Translations under genes and position numbers: made by a program
Origin: Thioclava sediminum
GTDB lineage: Bacteria > Pseudomonadota > Alphaproteobacteria > Rhodobacterales > Rhodobacteraceae
Assembly (NCBI RefSeq): GCF_002020355.1
Contig: NZ_MPZV01000005.1
Location: 1-64,000, forward strand
Direction: 5' to 3'
DNA length: 64,000 bases
In this document: positions 47,377 to 57,084 of the stretch, one piece after another
Layout: each line of letters starts with the position of its first letter
How positions within the stretch are numbered: the stretch's first letter is position 1
Notes under the pieces: model-generated
Told to the model about the DNA's origin: nothing
Databases searched by the model: none
What the model saw: only the letters and a program-made list of their open reading frames with translations

Positions 47377-47925
47377 ATGGCCGAAGACGAAAAGCCCTTG
47401 CTGATCAAGCGTTACGCCAGCCGCCGTCTCTACAACACCGAGACCAGCGATTACGTGACGCTCGAAGACATCGCGAAATTCATCCGCGACGGGCGCGAGG
47501 TGCAGATTGTCGATCTGAAATCGGGCGACGACCTGACGCGGCAATATCTGCTGCAGATCGTGGCCGAGCACGAAAGCCGCGGCGAGAATGTCCTGCCGGT
47601 CGACGTGCTGACCGATCTGGTGCGCTCCTATACGGGGGCTGCGCAATCGGTGGTGCCACAATTCCTCGCAGCCAGCTTCGAGATGCTGCGCGAGGGGCAC
47701 TCGCATATGCTCGAGAACATGAACAAGATGCCGAACCCCATGGCCTCGATGCCGGGCTTCGAGGCGCTGCAGGCGCAGCAACAGGCCTTCTTGCAGAACA
47801 TGATGGCCGGCTGGGGCACGGCAGGCTCGTCCGGCCCCGCGCCCGATGACGGCGATGATCGCGGCGAGTTGGACTCGATCAAGAAGCAGCTCGCCGATCT
47901 GCAGAGCAAGCTCAACAAGATGTAA
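47377..47925 (+). CDS. phaR: PHB synthesis repressor PhaR
   Basis: 182 aa. The N-terminal DNA-binding domain (LLIKRYASRRLYNTETSDYVTLEDIAKFIRDGREVQIVDLKSGDDLTRQYLLQIVAEHE) and the PHB-accumulation region that follows are typical. PhaR senses PHB by binding the polymer and releases phasin promoters. The Met/Gln-rich middle and C-terminal coiled coil (ELDSIKKQLADLQSKLNKM) complete it. Start at 47377 after GGGGAGGA; the longer in-frame start at 47290 lies in the terminator. Confidence 0.96.
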   Translation: MAEDEKPLLIKRYASRRLYNTETSDYVTLEDIAKFIRDGREVQIVDLKSGDDLTRQYLLQIVAEHESRGENVLPVDVLTDLVRSYTGAAQSVVPQFLAASFEMLREGHSHMLENMNKMPNPMASMPGFEALQAQQQAFLQNMMAGWGTAGSSGPAPDDGDDRGELDSIKKQLADLQSKLNKM

Positions 47926-47930
47926 GTGAG

Positions 47931-47953
47931 AGGCGCCCGCGCGGCGCCTTTTT
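47931..47953 (+). terminator. Rho-independent terminator of phaR
   Basis: Perfect stem AGGCGCC / GGCGCCT, 5-base loop CGCGC, then TTTT. Confidence 0.9.
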
Positions 47954-47969
47954 CTTGGCTCATGGCCAT

Positions 47970-48023
47970 GGGGGCTCTGCCCCCTCGGTGCTGCGCACCT
48001 CACCCCCGGGATATTTTTGCCAA
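47970..48023 (+). repeat. Intergenic hairpin repeat, copy 7
   Basis: Stem GGGGGC-tct-GCCCCC, second stem GGTGC-tgc-GCACC, then CACCCCCGGGATATTTTTG and CCAA. Faces copy 8. The rest of the 298-bp phaR-thrS gap holds no gene. Confidence 0.88.
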
Positions 48024-48045
48024 CACGAACGCGCACGAGGCTTTC

Positions 48046-48103
48046 AGCTTCGGCTTGGCCGAAATATCCCGGGGGAGCGCGTCAGCGCGGGGGCAGCGCC
48101 CCC
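48046..48103 (-). repeat. Intergenic hairpin repeat, copy 8
   Basis: Reverse orientation: CGGCTTGG, AAATATCCCGGGGG, second stem GCGC-gtca-GCGC, and GGGGC-a-GCGCCCC. Inverted relative to copy 7, 22 bp apart. Confidence 0.88.
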
Positions 48104-48223
48104 TGCGACACCTCCCCCAGCCCCAAGCCATTGACAGCCGCGCGCGAGCCGCGCAAAAGGCTCGGGAAGCATATATCCCGCAACCGGGCGTTCCGTGGGC
48201 GCCAAACCGACGAGGAGGACGAC

Positions 48224-50173
48224 ATGTCCCAGATCTCCCTCACCTTTCCCGATGGCAATTCGCGCGACTACGACGCGGGCGTGACGCCGGCCGAAGTGGC
48301 CGCCTCGATCGCACCGTCGCTGGCGAAGAAAGCGATCTCCGCGCAGGTGAACGGCGCGCATTGGGATCTGCAATGGCCGATCCAGGAAGATGCGCAGATC
48401 GCCATCAACACGATGCAGGATGACGGCCCCGCGCTGGAGCTGATCCGCCACGACCTCGCCCATATCATGGCCCGCGCCGTGCAGGAGCTCTATCCCGGCG
48501 TGAAGGTCACGATCGGCCCGGTCCGCGACAATGGCTGGTTTTACGACTTCGACCGCGAAGAGCCCTTCACGCCCGAAGACCTCGGCGCGATCGAGAAGAA
48601 GATGCGCGAGATCATCAACGCGCGCGACGCCATCAAGACCGAGGTCTGGAGCCGCAAACACGCGATCGACCATTATCTGGCGACGGAAGAGCCCTACAAG
48701 GTCGAGCTGATCAACCGGATCCCGCAAGGTGAAGACATCCGGATGTATTGGCATGGCAACTGGCAGGATCTCTGCCGTGGCCCGCACCTGCAGCATACCG
48801 GTCAGGTTCCGGCGGATGCGTTCAAGCTGACCCATGTCGCGGGCGCCTACTGGCTGGGCGATTCCAGCCGTCCGATGCTGCAGCGCATCTATGGCGTGGC
48901 CTTCAAGACCAAGAAGGATCTCAACGCCTGGGTCACGATGATGGAGGAGGCCGCCAAGCGCGACCACCGCAAGCTCGGCCGCGAGATGGACCTGTTCCAC
49001 ATGCAGGAAGAGGCGCCGGGCCAGATCTTCTGGCACCCGAACGGCTGGACCATCTACACCGCGTTGCAGGACTACATGCGCCGCAAGCAGCGCGATGACG
49101 GCTATGTCGAAGTGAACACGCCGCAGGTGGTGAACCGCAAGCTCTGGGAAGCCTCGGGCCACTGGGAGAACTATCAGGAGAACATGTTCATCGTCGAAGT
49201 CGACGAGGATCATGCACGCGAGAAGACGGTCAACGCGCTCAAGCCGATGAACTGCCCCTGCCACGTGCAGATCTTCAATCAGGGCGTCAAATCCTATCGC
49301 GACCTGCCGCTCCGCATGGCCGAGTTCGGCTCCTGCGCACGCTACGAGCCCTCGGGGGCGCTGCACGGCATCATGCGCGTGCGCGGCTTTACGCAGGACG
49401 ACGCGCATATCTTCTGCACCGAGGATCAGATCGAGGCGGAAACCGAGAAGTTCATCAAGTTCCTCTCGGGGATCTATGACGATCTCGGCTTCACCGACTG
49501 GCGCATCAAGCTGTCGACGCGCCCCGAAAAACGCATCGGTAGCGATGAGAGCTGGGATTACACCGAAGCCGCGCTCGGCAATGCATGCAAGGCCGCCGGT
49601 TACGATTACGAGATCTTCGAAGGCGAAGGCGCGTTCTACGGGCCGAAGCTGGAATTCGTGCTGACCGACGCGATCGGGCGCGACTGGCAATGCGGCACGC
49701 TGCAGGTCGACACCAACCTGCCCGAGCGGCTGGATGCGGAATTCGTGGGCTCGGATGGCGAGCGCCACCGCCCCGTGATGCTGCACCGCGCGGTGCTGGG
49801 CTCGTTCGAGCGCTTCATCGGCATGCTGATCGAGAACTTCGCCGGCAAGATGCCGCTCTGGCTCGCGCCGCGTCAGGTGGTCGTGGCGTCGATCGTCTCG
49901 GATGCCGACGACTACGTGCTGGAAGTGACGTCGAAGCTGCGCGCCGCGGGCATCCGCGCCGAGGCCGACACCCGCAACGAGAAGATCAACTACAAGGTCC
50001 GCGAGCACTCGCTCGGCAAGGTCCCCTATATCTTCGCGATCGGGATGAAAGAGGTCGAGGAACGCACCGTGTCGGTCCGCAAACTCGGCGATACCCGCAC
50101 CTCCACGGTGGCAATCGACGAGATCGTCGAGCAGTTGACCACCGAATCGACGCCGCCCGATTTGCGCGGATAA
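48224..50173 (+). CDS. thrS: Threonyl-tRNA synthetase
   Basis: 649 aa class II synthetase. N-terminal TGS domain ([26 protein letters not shown]), second additional domain with the HxxxH region ([25 protein letters not shown]), catalytic core with NCPCH zinc/substrate region and [36 protein letters not shown]-terminal anticodon-binding domain. ATG at 48224 with GAGGAGGAC; longer in-frame start lies in the repeats. Confidence 0.97.
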   Translation: MSQISLTFPDGNSRDYDAGVTPAEVAASIAPSLAKKAISAQVNGAHWDLQWPIQEDAQIAINTMQDDGPALELIRHDLAHIMARAVQELYPGVKVTIGPVRDNGWFYDFDREEPFTPEDLGAIEKKMREIINARDAIKTEVWSRKHAIDHYLATEEPYKVELINRIPQGEDIRMYWHGNWQDLCRGPHLQHTGQVPADAFKLTHVAGAYWLGDSSRPMLQRIYGVAFKTKKDLNAWVTMMEEAAKRDHRKLGREMDLFHMQEEAPGQIFWHPNGWTIYTALQDYMRRKQRDDGYVEVNTPQVVNRKLWEASGHWENYQENMFIVEVDEDHAREKTVNALKPMNCPCHVQIFNQGVKSYRDLPLRMAEFGSCARYEPSGALHGIMRVRGFTQDDAHIFCTEDQIEAETEKFIKFLSGIYDDLGFTDWRIKLSTRPEKRIGSDESWDYTEAALGNACKAAGYDYEIFEGEGAFYGPKLEFVLTDAIGRDWQCGTLQVDTNLPERLDAEFVGSDGERHRPVMLHRAVLGSFERFIGMLIENFAGKMPLWLAPRQVVVASIVSDADDYVLEVTSKLRAAGIRAEADTRNEKINYKVREHSLGKVPYIFAIGMKEVEERTVSVRKLGDTRTSTVAIDEIVEQLTTESTPPDLRG

Positions 50174-50213
50174 TTGCCGCAAATTCAGGCTGATCCGGAA
50201 TTTTCACAGACCT

Positions 50214-50235
50214 GTGAGGGGCTTGCGCCCCTCAC
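50214..50235 (+). terminator. Hairpin after thrS
   Basis: Perfect 9-bp stem GTGAGGGGC / GCCCCTCAC with loop TTGC, 40 bp after the stop. No T run. Confidence 0.6.
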
Positions 50236-50402
50236 GGAATGTCATTGCATTTTTGCAATTCTCGGAGAGACTTGAATATGCGTGTGTTACAGACTTTCCT
50301 ACCGCCTCGCTTCTGAAAAAGGCAGCCGGAAGACCCGAAAGAGACTGGCTGCACGGCCCGGACGCAATATCGCGCCGGGAGACTACGAAGGAGAAGACGG
50401 TA

Positions 50403-50609
50403 ATGGCCACTGGCACCGTGAAATGGTTCAATTCCACCAAGGGTTACGGCTTCATCGCGCCTGACGAAGGCGGCAAGGACGTGTTCGTGCACATCTCTGC
50501 TGTCGAACGTGCGGGTCTCAAGGGGCTCGATGACAATCAGAAGATCCAATATGAGCTGCAGTCGGGTCGTGACGGCCGCTCCTCGGCATCGGATCTGGTC
50601 CTGCTCTGA
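50403..50609 (+). CDS. Cold-shock domain protein (CspA family)
   Basis: 68 aa single cold-shock domain. RNP1 KGYGFIAP and RNP2 VFVHISAVE are intact, binding single-stranded RNA/DNA. A 167-bp leader between the thrS hairpin and the ATG is consistent with the long 5' leaders of csp genes. AAGGAG ribosome site. Confidence 0.95.
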   Translation: MATGTVKWFNSTKGYGFIAPDEGGKDVFVHISAVERAGLKGLDDNQKIQYELQSGRDGRSSASDLVLL

Positions 50610-50635
50610 TCTTAGGATCGGACGGTAAGGATTTG

Positions 50636-50667
50636 AAACGGCGCGCATCGCGGGATGCGCGCCGTTT
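50636..50667 (+). terminator. Rho-independent terminator of the csp gene
   Basis: 14-bp stem AAACGGCGCGCATC / GATGCGCGCCGTTT with a 4-base loop, followed by TCTTG. Confidence 0.92.
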
Positions 50668-50700
50668 TCTTGTCTCAGCCTATGACGAAGGGGTGTCCGG

Positions 50701-51024
50701 TCAGAGCCACTCGGCCTGCGTGGCCTTCGCCCAGCCCAGCGTGAGCTTGTCGCCCTCGCGGATCACCGGGCGCTTCATCAGCGCGGGATGTTCGCCCAGA
50801 AGATCGGCGACAGGCTTCTCGCGCTCGCCTTCGGGCAGATTGCGCCAAGTCGTGGAGGCGCGGTTGACGATCTTGTCGCCGAAAGCCGCCTCGAACTCCG
50901 CGACCTCAGCCCCGGTCAAAGGCTCAGCCCGCACGTCGCGAAACTCCACATCGCGCCCGGCCGCTTCCAGCGCTTTGCGCGCCTTTCGCACCGTGTCGCA
51001 GGTCGGAATCCCGTAAACGATCAT
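50701..51024 (-). CDS. ArsC/Spx-family protein (YffB-like)
   Basis: 107 aa thioredoxin-like fold. MIVYGIPTCDTVRKARKALEAAGRDVEFRDVR has the family's catalytic-type Cys (C9) without a second Cys; MKRPVIREGDKLTLGW is the usual cis-Pro/arginine region. Possibly a glutathione-dependent oxidoreductase or arsenate-reductase relative; function not certain. It overlaps lolD by 4 bp. Confidence 0.83.
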   Translation of the reverse strand: MIVYGIPTCDTVRKARKALEAAGRDVEFRDVRAEPLTGAEVAEFEAAFGDKIVNRASTTWRNLPEGEREKPVADLLGEHPALMKRPVIREGDKLTLGWAKATQAEWL

Positions 51025-51704
51025 ATCCCCTCCTCCAGCGCGCCGTTATCCAGATGCAACACGCGGTCCATCTTGGCGGCGAGCTCCATGTTATGCGTCG
51101 CGATCAGCGCCGACAGGCCCGTCTCGCGTACCAGCCCCATCAGCACGTCGAACACGGTGTCAGACGTGGCGGGGTCGAGATTGCCGGTGGGCTCGTCGGC
51201 CAGCAACAGGCTCGGCCCGTTCGCGAGCGCCCGGCAGAACGCCACGCGCTGCTGCTCACCCCCCGACAGCGCCGAGGGGCGGTGATCCATCCGGCCCGCC
51301 ATACCGACGCGGCTCAGCAAGTCCTTGGCCCGCTCTTCCGCGGCCTTGCGACTGACGCCATTGGCCAGCTGCGGCAGCACGATATTCTCGACCGCCGAGA
51401 ACTCCGGCAGCAGGTGGTGGAACTGATAGACGAAGCCCAGCTTCTCGCGCCGCGCCGCCGTGCGTTTGCCATCGCGCGCACCGGTCAGGTCCTCGCCATC
51501 GATCAGAACCCGACCGGAATCGGGCGTGTCCAGCAGCCCCGCGATATGCAGAAGCGTCGATTTCCCCGCCCCCGAGGGTGCGACCAGCGCCACGACCTGC
51601 CCTTTCGGAATGGTCAGATCGAGACCTTTGAGCACCGTGATCTCGTTCGGCTTGCCCCGGTTGTAGCACTTTTCCAACTGTTCGCAGATCAGCACGTCAT
51701 TCAT
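51021..51704 (-). CDS. lolD: Lipoprotein-releasing system ATP-binding protein
   Basis: 227 aa ABC ATPase. Walker A APSGAGKST, signature LSGGEQQRVAFCRAL, Walker B LLLADEPTGNLDP. It powers release of outer-membrane lipoproteins from the inner membrane to LolA. It overlaps the permease gene by 8 bp. Confidence 0.95.
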   Translation of the reverse strand: MNDVLICEQLEKCYNRGKPNEITVLKGLDLTIPKGQVVALVAPSGAGKSTLLHIAGLLDTPDSGRVLIDGEDLTGARDGKRTAARREKLGFVYQFHHLLPEFSAVENIVLPQLANGVSRKAAEERAKDLLSRVGMAGRMDHRPSALSGGEQQRVAFCRALANGPSLLLADEPTGNLDPATSDTVFDVLMGLVRETGLSALIATHNMELAAKMDRVLHLDNGALEEGI

Positions 51705-52989
51705 AGCGCAGCGCCTCCACCGGGTTCATGCGCGCAGCACGGCGTGCCGGGAAGATGGTCACGATAAAGCTCAGCGTCAGCGACAGCGCCACCGCCTTGG
51801 TCACGTCCCAGGGCTGCAATTTCGCGGGCAGATGATAGATGCCGCGGATCGACGGATCCCAGGCATCGCCGCCATTGAGCCAGTTCACGAAGCCCATGAC
51901 GTGGTCGATATTCACCGCAAACAGCACCCCGATCGCCAGCCCGGCCAGCGTCCCGATCACCCCGGTGAAGGCCCCACACAGGAAGAAGACCCGCAGGATC
52001 GAGCCCTCGCTGAGCCCCATCGTGCGCAGGATGCCGATGTCGCGGCCCTTGTTCTTCACCAGCATGATCAGCCCCGAGGTGATATTCATCGAGGCGATCA
52101 GCACGAGGATCGAGAGGATGATGAACATCACGTTATCCTCGACCGAGAGCGCGCGCAGGAAGCTCGAGGACGCGTCCTTCCATGTCCACAAAAGCGTGCC
52201 CTTGCCGCTCGCATCCATGATCGCGGGCTCCCAATCGGCGATGCCTTCGGGATCGGCCACGTCGACATCGATCTCATCCACCCCGCCCTCGCGGTTGAAG
52301 AAGCCCTGGGCCTCCTTGAACGGCATATAAAGCCGCGTCTGGTCGATGTCGTAACGCCCGGCCGAGAAGACATACGAGACCTTGTAGGCGTTCACCCGCG
52401 GGCTCGTGCCCGACGGCGTCTTGGCCCCATTGGGCGAGATCACCTTGACCGTGTCGCCCACCGTCACGCCCAGATCGCGCGCCATCCCGATGCCGATCGC
52501 GATGCCTTCACCGTAATTGTCGATATCGCCCTGCGCGTCGTCGGAATGCGCGATATTGGGGATGTTCTTCAGGTCCGACAGCGCGAGCCCGTAGACATCC
52601 GCCACGTTGGAGCGGTCGCCGAAGCTGACCATAGCCTGACCGCGCACCGCCGGCGCGGCGCTGACCACGCCGGGGATCGCCTTGATCCGCTCGGTGCGCT
52701 CGGCATAGTCGCGGATCAGCTTGGAATAGACGCCCGAGCCCTCGGCCACCTCCATCGGCGCGGAATAGACGGTGATCTGCGGGTTCGATCCCACGATGGT
52801 CGAGACGAACTCGGCGCGGAAGCCCGCGCGCACCGCGAGCGTCGCGATCAGGGCGGCGACGCCAAGCGCGATGCCGATCAAGGAAATCCATGTCATGACC
52901 GAGACGCCACCTTCGGCGCGGCGCGCGCGCAGATAGCGCCATGCGATCATGAACTCGAAACGGGAAAACGGGGCAGTGCGTGCGGCCAT
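51697..52989 (-). CDS. lolC: Lipoprotein-releasing system permease (LolC/LolE type)
   Basis: 430 aa. One TM near the N-terminus (WISLIGIALGVAALIATLAV), a large periplasmic MacB-like domain, and three TMs at the C-terminus with the FtsX-like fold (NVMFIILSILVLIASMNITSGLIMLVKNKGRDIGILRTMG). Only one permease gene is present, so the complex may be LolF-type (a LolC/E hybrid). The ATG at 52989 has GGAG five bases upstream; ATG at 52998 is an alternative. Confidence 0.92.
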   Translation of the reverse strand: MAARTAPFSRFEFMIAWRYLRARRAEGGVSVMTWISLIGIALGVAALIATLAVRAGFRAEFVSTIVGSNPQITVYSAPMEVAEGSGVYSKLIRDYAERTERIKAIPGVVSAAPAVRGQAMVSFGDRSNVADVYGLALSDLKNIPNIAHSDDAQGDIDNYGEGIAIGIGMARDLGVTVGDTVKVISPNGAKTPSGTSPRVNAYKVSYVFSAGRYDIDQTRLYMPFKEAQGFFNREGGVDEIDVDVADPEGIADWEPAIMDASGKGTLLWTWKDASSSFLRALSVEDNVMFIILSILVLIASMNITSGLIMLVKNKGRDIGILRTMGLSEGSILRVFFLCGAFTGVIGTLAGLAIGVLFAVNIDHVMGFVNWLNGGDAWDPSIRGIYHLPAKLQPWDVTKAVALSLTLSFIVTIFPARRAARMNPVEALRYE

Positions 52990-53079
52990 CGGCTCCATCC
53001 ACGAAAATTCGGCGCAAGCTGGCGCGGCGGGGTCGAAAGGTCAAGCCTGCGTCCGGTCATAGCGGCGAGAGCGCGCCTG

Positions 53080-53138
53080 TTTCGGCTTGGTCGAAATATC
53101 CCGGGGGAGCCCGGAACGGGCGGGGGCAGAGCCCCCTA
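53080..53138 (-). repeat. Intergenic hairpin repeat, copy 9
   Basis: Reverse orientation: CGGCTTGG, AAATATCCCGGGGG, second stem GCCCG-gaa-CGGGC, stem GGGGGC-aga-GCCCCC. It overlaps the stop codon (53136-53138) of the secreted-protein gene. Confidence 0.88.
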
Positions 53139-53654
53139 TTTGCAGCCCAACGTGCCGGGCACATCGGCCAGAAGCGGCGCCATGCCCTCGGCCAGAGCGG
53201 CGGGGTAATCGGTCTGGACGGAGGCCAGCACCGCCCGACCCGCGCAATCGAGCCGCTGGGTCTTGCGCAGCGTCACCTTGCCGAACGTGTCCTTGGAGCG
53301 GATTTCAAACCCGTCCTCGGTCGCATCGTCCGACAGCACGGTATCGCCATCGAGCAGGATCGTGTGCAGCAGTTGATCATGCGCAGCCGCCAGATCAGAC
53401 CCCTGATCGGCATGGGCGCGCAGCGCGACATGGGCGGTCTTGTGCGGATCGATATCGGGGGCGGAGAACAGGATCCCACCCCCCGGCATCTCATCCGACG
53501 TCCAGCCCTGCGGCACCTTGGCCGCAATGCCAAGCGCGTCGCTCGACCAAGCGACGAGGCCCTGCCGGGCGCCCTGCCCCGTGCCTTCGGCCATAGCGGG
53601 CCCGGCGAGCAGGCCCGCCGCGACCGCAGCAATGATCAGATCAAAGCCCCGCAT
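53136..53654 (-). CDS. Secreted protein of unknown function
   Basis: 172 aa. N-terminal signal peptide ([19 protein letters not shown], cleavage likely after AMA). The mature part ([32 protein letters not shown]) has no family I recognise; two cysteines could form a disulfide. It overlaps the proS end by 14 bp and sits between proS and the lol genes, a common arrangement in this group. Confidence 0.75.
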   Translation of the reverse strand: MRGFDLIIAAVAAGLLAGPAMAEGTGQGARQGLVAWSSDALGIAAKVPQGWTSDEMPGGGILFSAPDIDPHKTAHVALRAHADQGSDLAAAHDQLLHTILLDGDTVLSDDATEDGFEIRSKDTFGKVTLRKTQRLDCAGRAVLASVQTDYPAALAEGMAPLLADVPGTLGCK

Positions 53655-54978
53655 AGATGCTCACGATCTTCTCGACCGCCTCTTCCGCCGGCATCTCCTC
53701 GCTCTCGCCGGTGCGGCGGCAGGTAAGTTCCACCTTGTTGGCCGCGATCCCGCGCGGACCGACGGTGATGCGCCACGGCAGACCGATCAGGTCCATGGTG
53801 GCGAATTTCGCGCCCGCGCGCTCTTCGCGGTCGTCATAGAGCGGGTCGAGCCCGTGATCGAGGAACGCGCGGTAGAGCGCTTCGCAGGCGCTGTCACAGC
53901 TGACATCCCCCTGCTTGAGATTGACGATACCGACATGGAACGGCGTCACGCCCTCGGGCCAGATGATGCCCTTGTCGTCGTGGTTCGCCTCGATCAGCGC
54001 GCCGACGAGACGGCTAACGCCGATCCCGTGCGAGCCCATATGAACCGGGACTTTCGAACCGTCCGGGGTCTGGACACTCGCGCCCAGCGCCTCGGAATAT
54101 TGCGTGCCGAAATAGAAGATCTGACCGACCTCGATGCCGCGCGCGACGCGGCGACGCTCTTCAGGAACCTCGTTGAAGGCCGCCTCGTCATGGGTCTCGT
54201 CGGTGCGGGCGTAGCGCGAGGTGAACTCTTCCAGCACGCTCTGGCACTGCGCCACGTCGTCGTAATCGATCTCGCGGTCGCCGAAGGTCAGATCGGTGAT
54301 CTCGCTGTCGTAGAACACTTCCGACTCGCCCGTTTCCGCCAGCACTAGGAATTCATGGGTGTAATCGCCGCCGATCGGGCCGCTATCGGCGCGCATCGGG
54401 ATCGCCTGCAGGCCCATACGCTCATAGGTGCGCAGGTAGCTGACGAGGTGGCGGTTATATGCGTGCAGCGCGTCTTCCTTGCTGAGGTCGAAGTTATAGC
54501 CGTCCTTCATCAGGAATTCGCGGCCCCGCATCACACCGAAGCGCGGGCGGATCTCGTCGCGGAATTTCCACTGGATCTGATAGAGCGTCAGCGGCAGCTG
54601 CTTGTAGCTCGACACATGCGCGCGGAAGATGTCGGTGACCATCTCCTCGGCGGTGGGCGAATACAGCATATCGCGCCCCTGACGGTCGGTGATCCGCAGC
54701 ATTTCCTCGCCATAGCCGTCATAGCGGCCCGACTCGCGCCACAGATCGGCCGATTGCAGCGTCGGCATCTGGATCGCGAGATGGCCCGCGCGCGCCTGCT
54801 CTTCGTGTACGATCTGCTCGATCCGGCGCAGCACCTTGAAGCCCATCGGCAGCCAGGAATAGATCCCGGCCTGCTGCTGCTTGATCATGCCCGCACGCAG
54901 CATCAGCCGATGCGAGGCGATCTGCGCCTCGGCGGGGGTTTCCTTGAGAACGGGAAGAAAATAGCGGGACAGGCGCAT
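53641..54978 (-). CDS. proS: Prolyl-tRNA synthetase (short type without editing insertion)
   Basis: 445 aa class II synthetase. [46 protein letters not shown] is the bacterial ProS start. The length and the absence of an inserted ~180-residue editing domain between motifs 2 and 3 show the alphaproteobacterial short type. Start at 54978 chosen by family; the longer in-frame start lies in a repeat. Confidence 0.96.
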   Translation of the reverse strand: MRLSRYFLPVLKETPAEAQIASHRLMLRAGMIKQQQAGIYSWLPMGFKVLRRIEQIVHEEQARAGHLAIQMPTLQSADLWRESGRYDGYGEEMLRITDRQGRDMLYSPTAEEMVTDIFRAHVSSYKQLPLTLYQIQWKFRDEIRPRFGVMRGREFLMKDGYNFDLSKEDALHAYNRHLVSYLRTYERMGLQAIPMRADSGPIGGDYTHEFLVLAETGESEVFYDSEITDLTFGDREIDYDDVAQCQSVLEEFTSRYARTDETHDEAAFNEVPEERRRVARGIEVGQIFYFGTQYSEALGASVQTPDGSKVPVHMGSHGIGVSRLVGALIEANHDDKGIIWPEGVTPFHVGIVNLKQGDVSCDSACEALYRAFLDHGLDPLYDDREERAGAKFATMDLIGLPWRITVGPRGIAANKVELTCRRTGESEEMPAEEAVEKIVSIYAGL

Positions 54979-55078
54979 GAGCGGTCCTTCGAGGGTTGGT
55001 GTCAGACGTTGCGTTTGGCCTAGAGGAAACGGGGGCGTTGGGCAAGATGGTGGCGCAGGTTGCGGGTGTCGCCTATGA

Positions 55079-55139
55079 GGGGGCTCCGCCCCCGGCGCAT
55101 CCGCGCCTCCCCCGGGATATTTCCGCCAAGAGGAAGGGG
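55079..55139 (+). repeat. Intergenic hairpin repeat, copy 10
   Basis: Stem GGGGGC-tcc-GCCCCC, second stem GGCGC-atcc-GCGCC, then TCCCCCGGGATATTT and CCAAGAGGAAG. Lies between divergent proS and perM, the only copy in a divergent gap. Confidence 0.9.
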
Positions 55140-55214
55140 CGCGTGCGCCCGCACTTGATTTCCCACCGCATTTCGCCACGTTAAAGCGAACGCATCACTG
55201 ACGAAGGACCGCGC

Positions 55215-56357
55215 ATGGCCCTGCCTGCCCGCCAGCAAGTCACCTATTGGTCCGTCGCCGCCTTGGTGCTGATCCTGTCGCTGTGGTGGCTGGGCAATGT
55301 CATCCTGCCCTTCATCATGGGTGGCGCGATAGCCTATTTCCTCGACCCGCTCGCAGACCGGCTGGAGAAACTTGGCCTGAGCCGCGCGGCTTCGACCGCG
55401 ATCATCGGGCTGGCGACGGTGCTGATTTTCGTCATCCTCGCGCTCGCCGTGGTGCCGATGCTGGCGCGGCAGCTGGCGCAGTTGGTCGCCCTCGCCCCCG
55501 ATCTGCTCTCCTCGTTGCAGACCTTCCTGAACGAGCGTTTCCCCAATCTCCTGCAAAACTCGGTCGTGAACGACACGCTCAATACGCTCGGCACCGCGAT
55601 CAAGGCGCGGGGGGGTGAATTGGCCGCGACCCTGCTGAGTTCGGCGATGACGCTGGTGAACGTCATCATCTTCATCGTCGTGGTGCCGGTCGTGGCCTTC
55701 TACATGTTGCTCGACTGGGATCGGATGGTGGCGAAGGTCGATGGCTGGCTGCCGCGCGATCACGTCCATACGATCCGCACCATCGCCCGCGATATCGACC
55801 GGGTGCTCTCGGGCTTCGTGCGCGGTCAGGTCACGGTCTGCCTCGTGCTCGGCGGCTTCTACGCGATCGCACTGATGGCGGCGGGGCTCGATTTCGGGCT
55901 GCTTGTGGGCTCGGTCGCAGGCGCGCTGACCTTCATCCCCTATATCGGGGCGATCATCGGCGGCGCGCTCGCCATCGGCCTTGCGCTGTTCCAGTTCTGG
56001 GGCGAGTGGTTCAATATCGGCATCGTCGCGGGCATCTTCGTGCTCGGTCAGTTTCTCGAAGGCAATTTCGTCACCCCGAAACTCGTGGGCGATTCGGTCG
56101 GGCTCCATCCGCTCTGGCTGATCTTCGCGCTGTCCGCTTTCGGCACTTTGTTCGGTTTTGTTGGCATGTTGGTCGCCGTTCCCGTCGCTGCGGTGATCGG
56201 AGTGGTTGCGCGCTTCTTCATCGACCAATATCTGCAAGGGGCGCTTTACCGAGGGCAAACGGAGCGCGAGCCGACAGCCCATTCGCCGATCTCTCTCATC
56301 AACGAGGAGACCGGGGAAGTGACGGGCGAGACCGAGACGACCGAACACGAGAGCTGA
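55215..56357 (+). CDS. AI-2E transporter family (PerM-like) membrane protein
   Basis: 380 aa with about eight hydrophobic segments. The motifs YFLDPLADRLEKLGLSRAASTAIIG, DRVLSGFVRGQVTVCLVLGGFYAIALMAAGLDFGLLVGSVAGALTFIPYIGAIIGG and GNFVTPKLVGDSVGLHPLWLIFAL are family features. Transport substrate is not established. Two bp before hdaA, so co-transcribed. Confidence 0.88.
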   Translation: MALPARQQVTYWSVAALVLILSLWWLGNVILPFIMGGAIAYFLDPLADRLEKLGLSRAASTAIIGLATVLIFVILALAVVPMLARQLAQLVALAPDLLSSLQTFLNERFPNLLQNSVVNDTLNTLGTAIKARGGELAATLLSSAMTLVNVIIFIVVVPVVAFYMLLDWDRMVAKVDGWLPRDHVHTIRTIARDIDRVLSGFVRGQVTVCLVLGGFYAIALMAAGLDFGLLVGSVAGALTFIPYIGAIIGGALAIGLALFQFWGEWFNIGIVAGIFVLGQFLEGNFVTPKLVGDSVGLHPLWLIFALSAFGTLFGFVGMLVAVPVAAVIGVVARFFIDQYLQGALYRGQTEREPTAHSPISLINEETGEVTGETETTEHES

Positions 56358-56359
56358 GA

Positions 56360-57034
56360 ATGGCCGAGCAGTTGACCTTCCCGCTGCACCTGCGTTCCGC
56401 GCAGGGGCGTGAAGACTTCTTCATCTCGCCAGCCAATGCGCTGGCGGTGACGACCCTCGATGCGCCCGAAACATGGCCGCTGGGCCGGATGATCCTGATC
56501 GGGCCGGAAGGGGCGGGCAAGACGCATCTCGCGACGATCTGGGCCGATGAACAGGGTGCCGATATTCTGCCCGCGCGCGATCTGACCGAAGAGATGGCCC
56601 CTGCCCTCGTCGCGAAAGGGGCCGCCGTGATCGAACGCGCCGAGAGGATCGGCGCGGATGAGGCGGGCCAGCGCGCGCTGTTTCACCTTCACAATCTGAT
56701 GCAGGCCGAGGGCGGGCGGCTTTTGCTGACCGCGCGCACGCCGCCGCGCGACTGGGGAATGACCCTGCCCGATCTGATCAGCCGGATGGAGGCGACCGCG
56801 ACGGTGCGGATCACGCCCCCTGATGACGCGCTGCTGGCGGCCGTGCTGGTGAAGCTGTTCTCCGACCGGCAACTGACCGTGCCGCCCAACCTGATCGGCT
56901 GGCTGGTCACGCGGATGGACCGCTCTCTCGCGACCGCGCGCAAACTGGTCGCGGCGCTCGATCGGCAGGCGCTCGCACAACGCCGTGCGATCACCCAAAG
57001 ACTGGCGGCGGAGGTTCTGGACAGTCTCGACTGA
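56360..57034 (+). CDS. hdaA: DnaA regulatory inactivator HdaA
   Basis: 224 aa DnaA-like AAA+ ATPase without the DnaA DNA-binding domain. P-loop GPEGAGKTHLA near residues 47-57; LLLTARTPPRDWGMTLPDLISRM is the sensor region. A short N-terminal beta-clamp-like motif (EQLTFPL) precedes the AAA+ domain. With the clamp it stimulates DnaA-ATP hydrolysis after initiation, preventing over-replication. Next to perM, as usual in alphaproteobacteria. Confidence 0.9.
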   Translation: MAEQLTFPLHLRSAQGREDFFISPANALAVTTLDAPETWPLGRMILIGPEGAGKTHLATIWADEQGADILPARDLTEEMAPALVAKGAAVIERAERIGADEAGQRALFHLHNLMQAEGGRLLLTARTPPRDWGMTLPDLISRMEATATVRITPPDDALLAAVLVKLFSDRQLTVPPNLIGWLVTRMDRSLATARKLVAALDRQALAQRRAITQRLAAEVLDSLD

Positions 57035-57084
57035 GCCGCGCAAACTGTCACGGAGCCATTACAAAATCCAACGATAAGCGCGCC

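Noticed and set aside
54979-55179. 67-residue N-terminal extension of ProS
   Set aside because: It translates repeat copy 10, and the family start is at 54978.
57045-57063. Pho box upstream of ppk
   Set aside because: Only one half-site (CTGTCAC) is good; the second half diverges too much.
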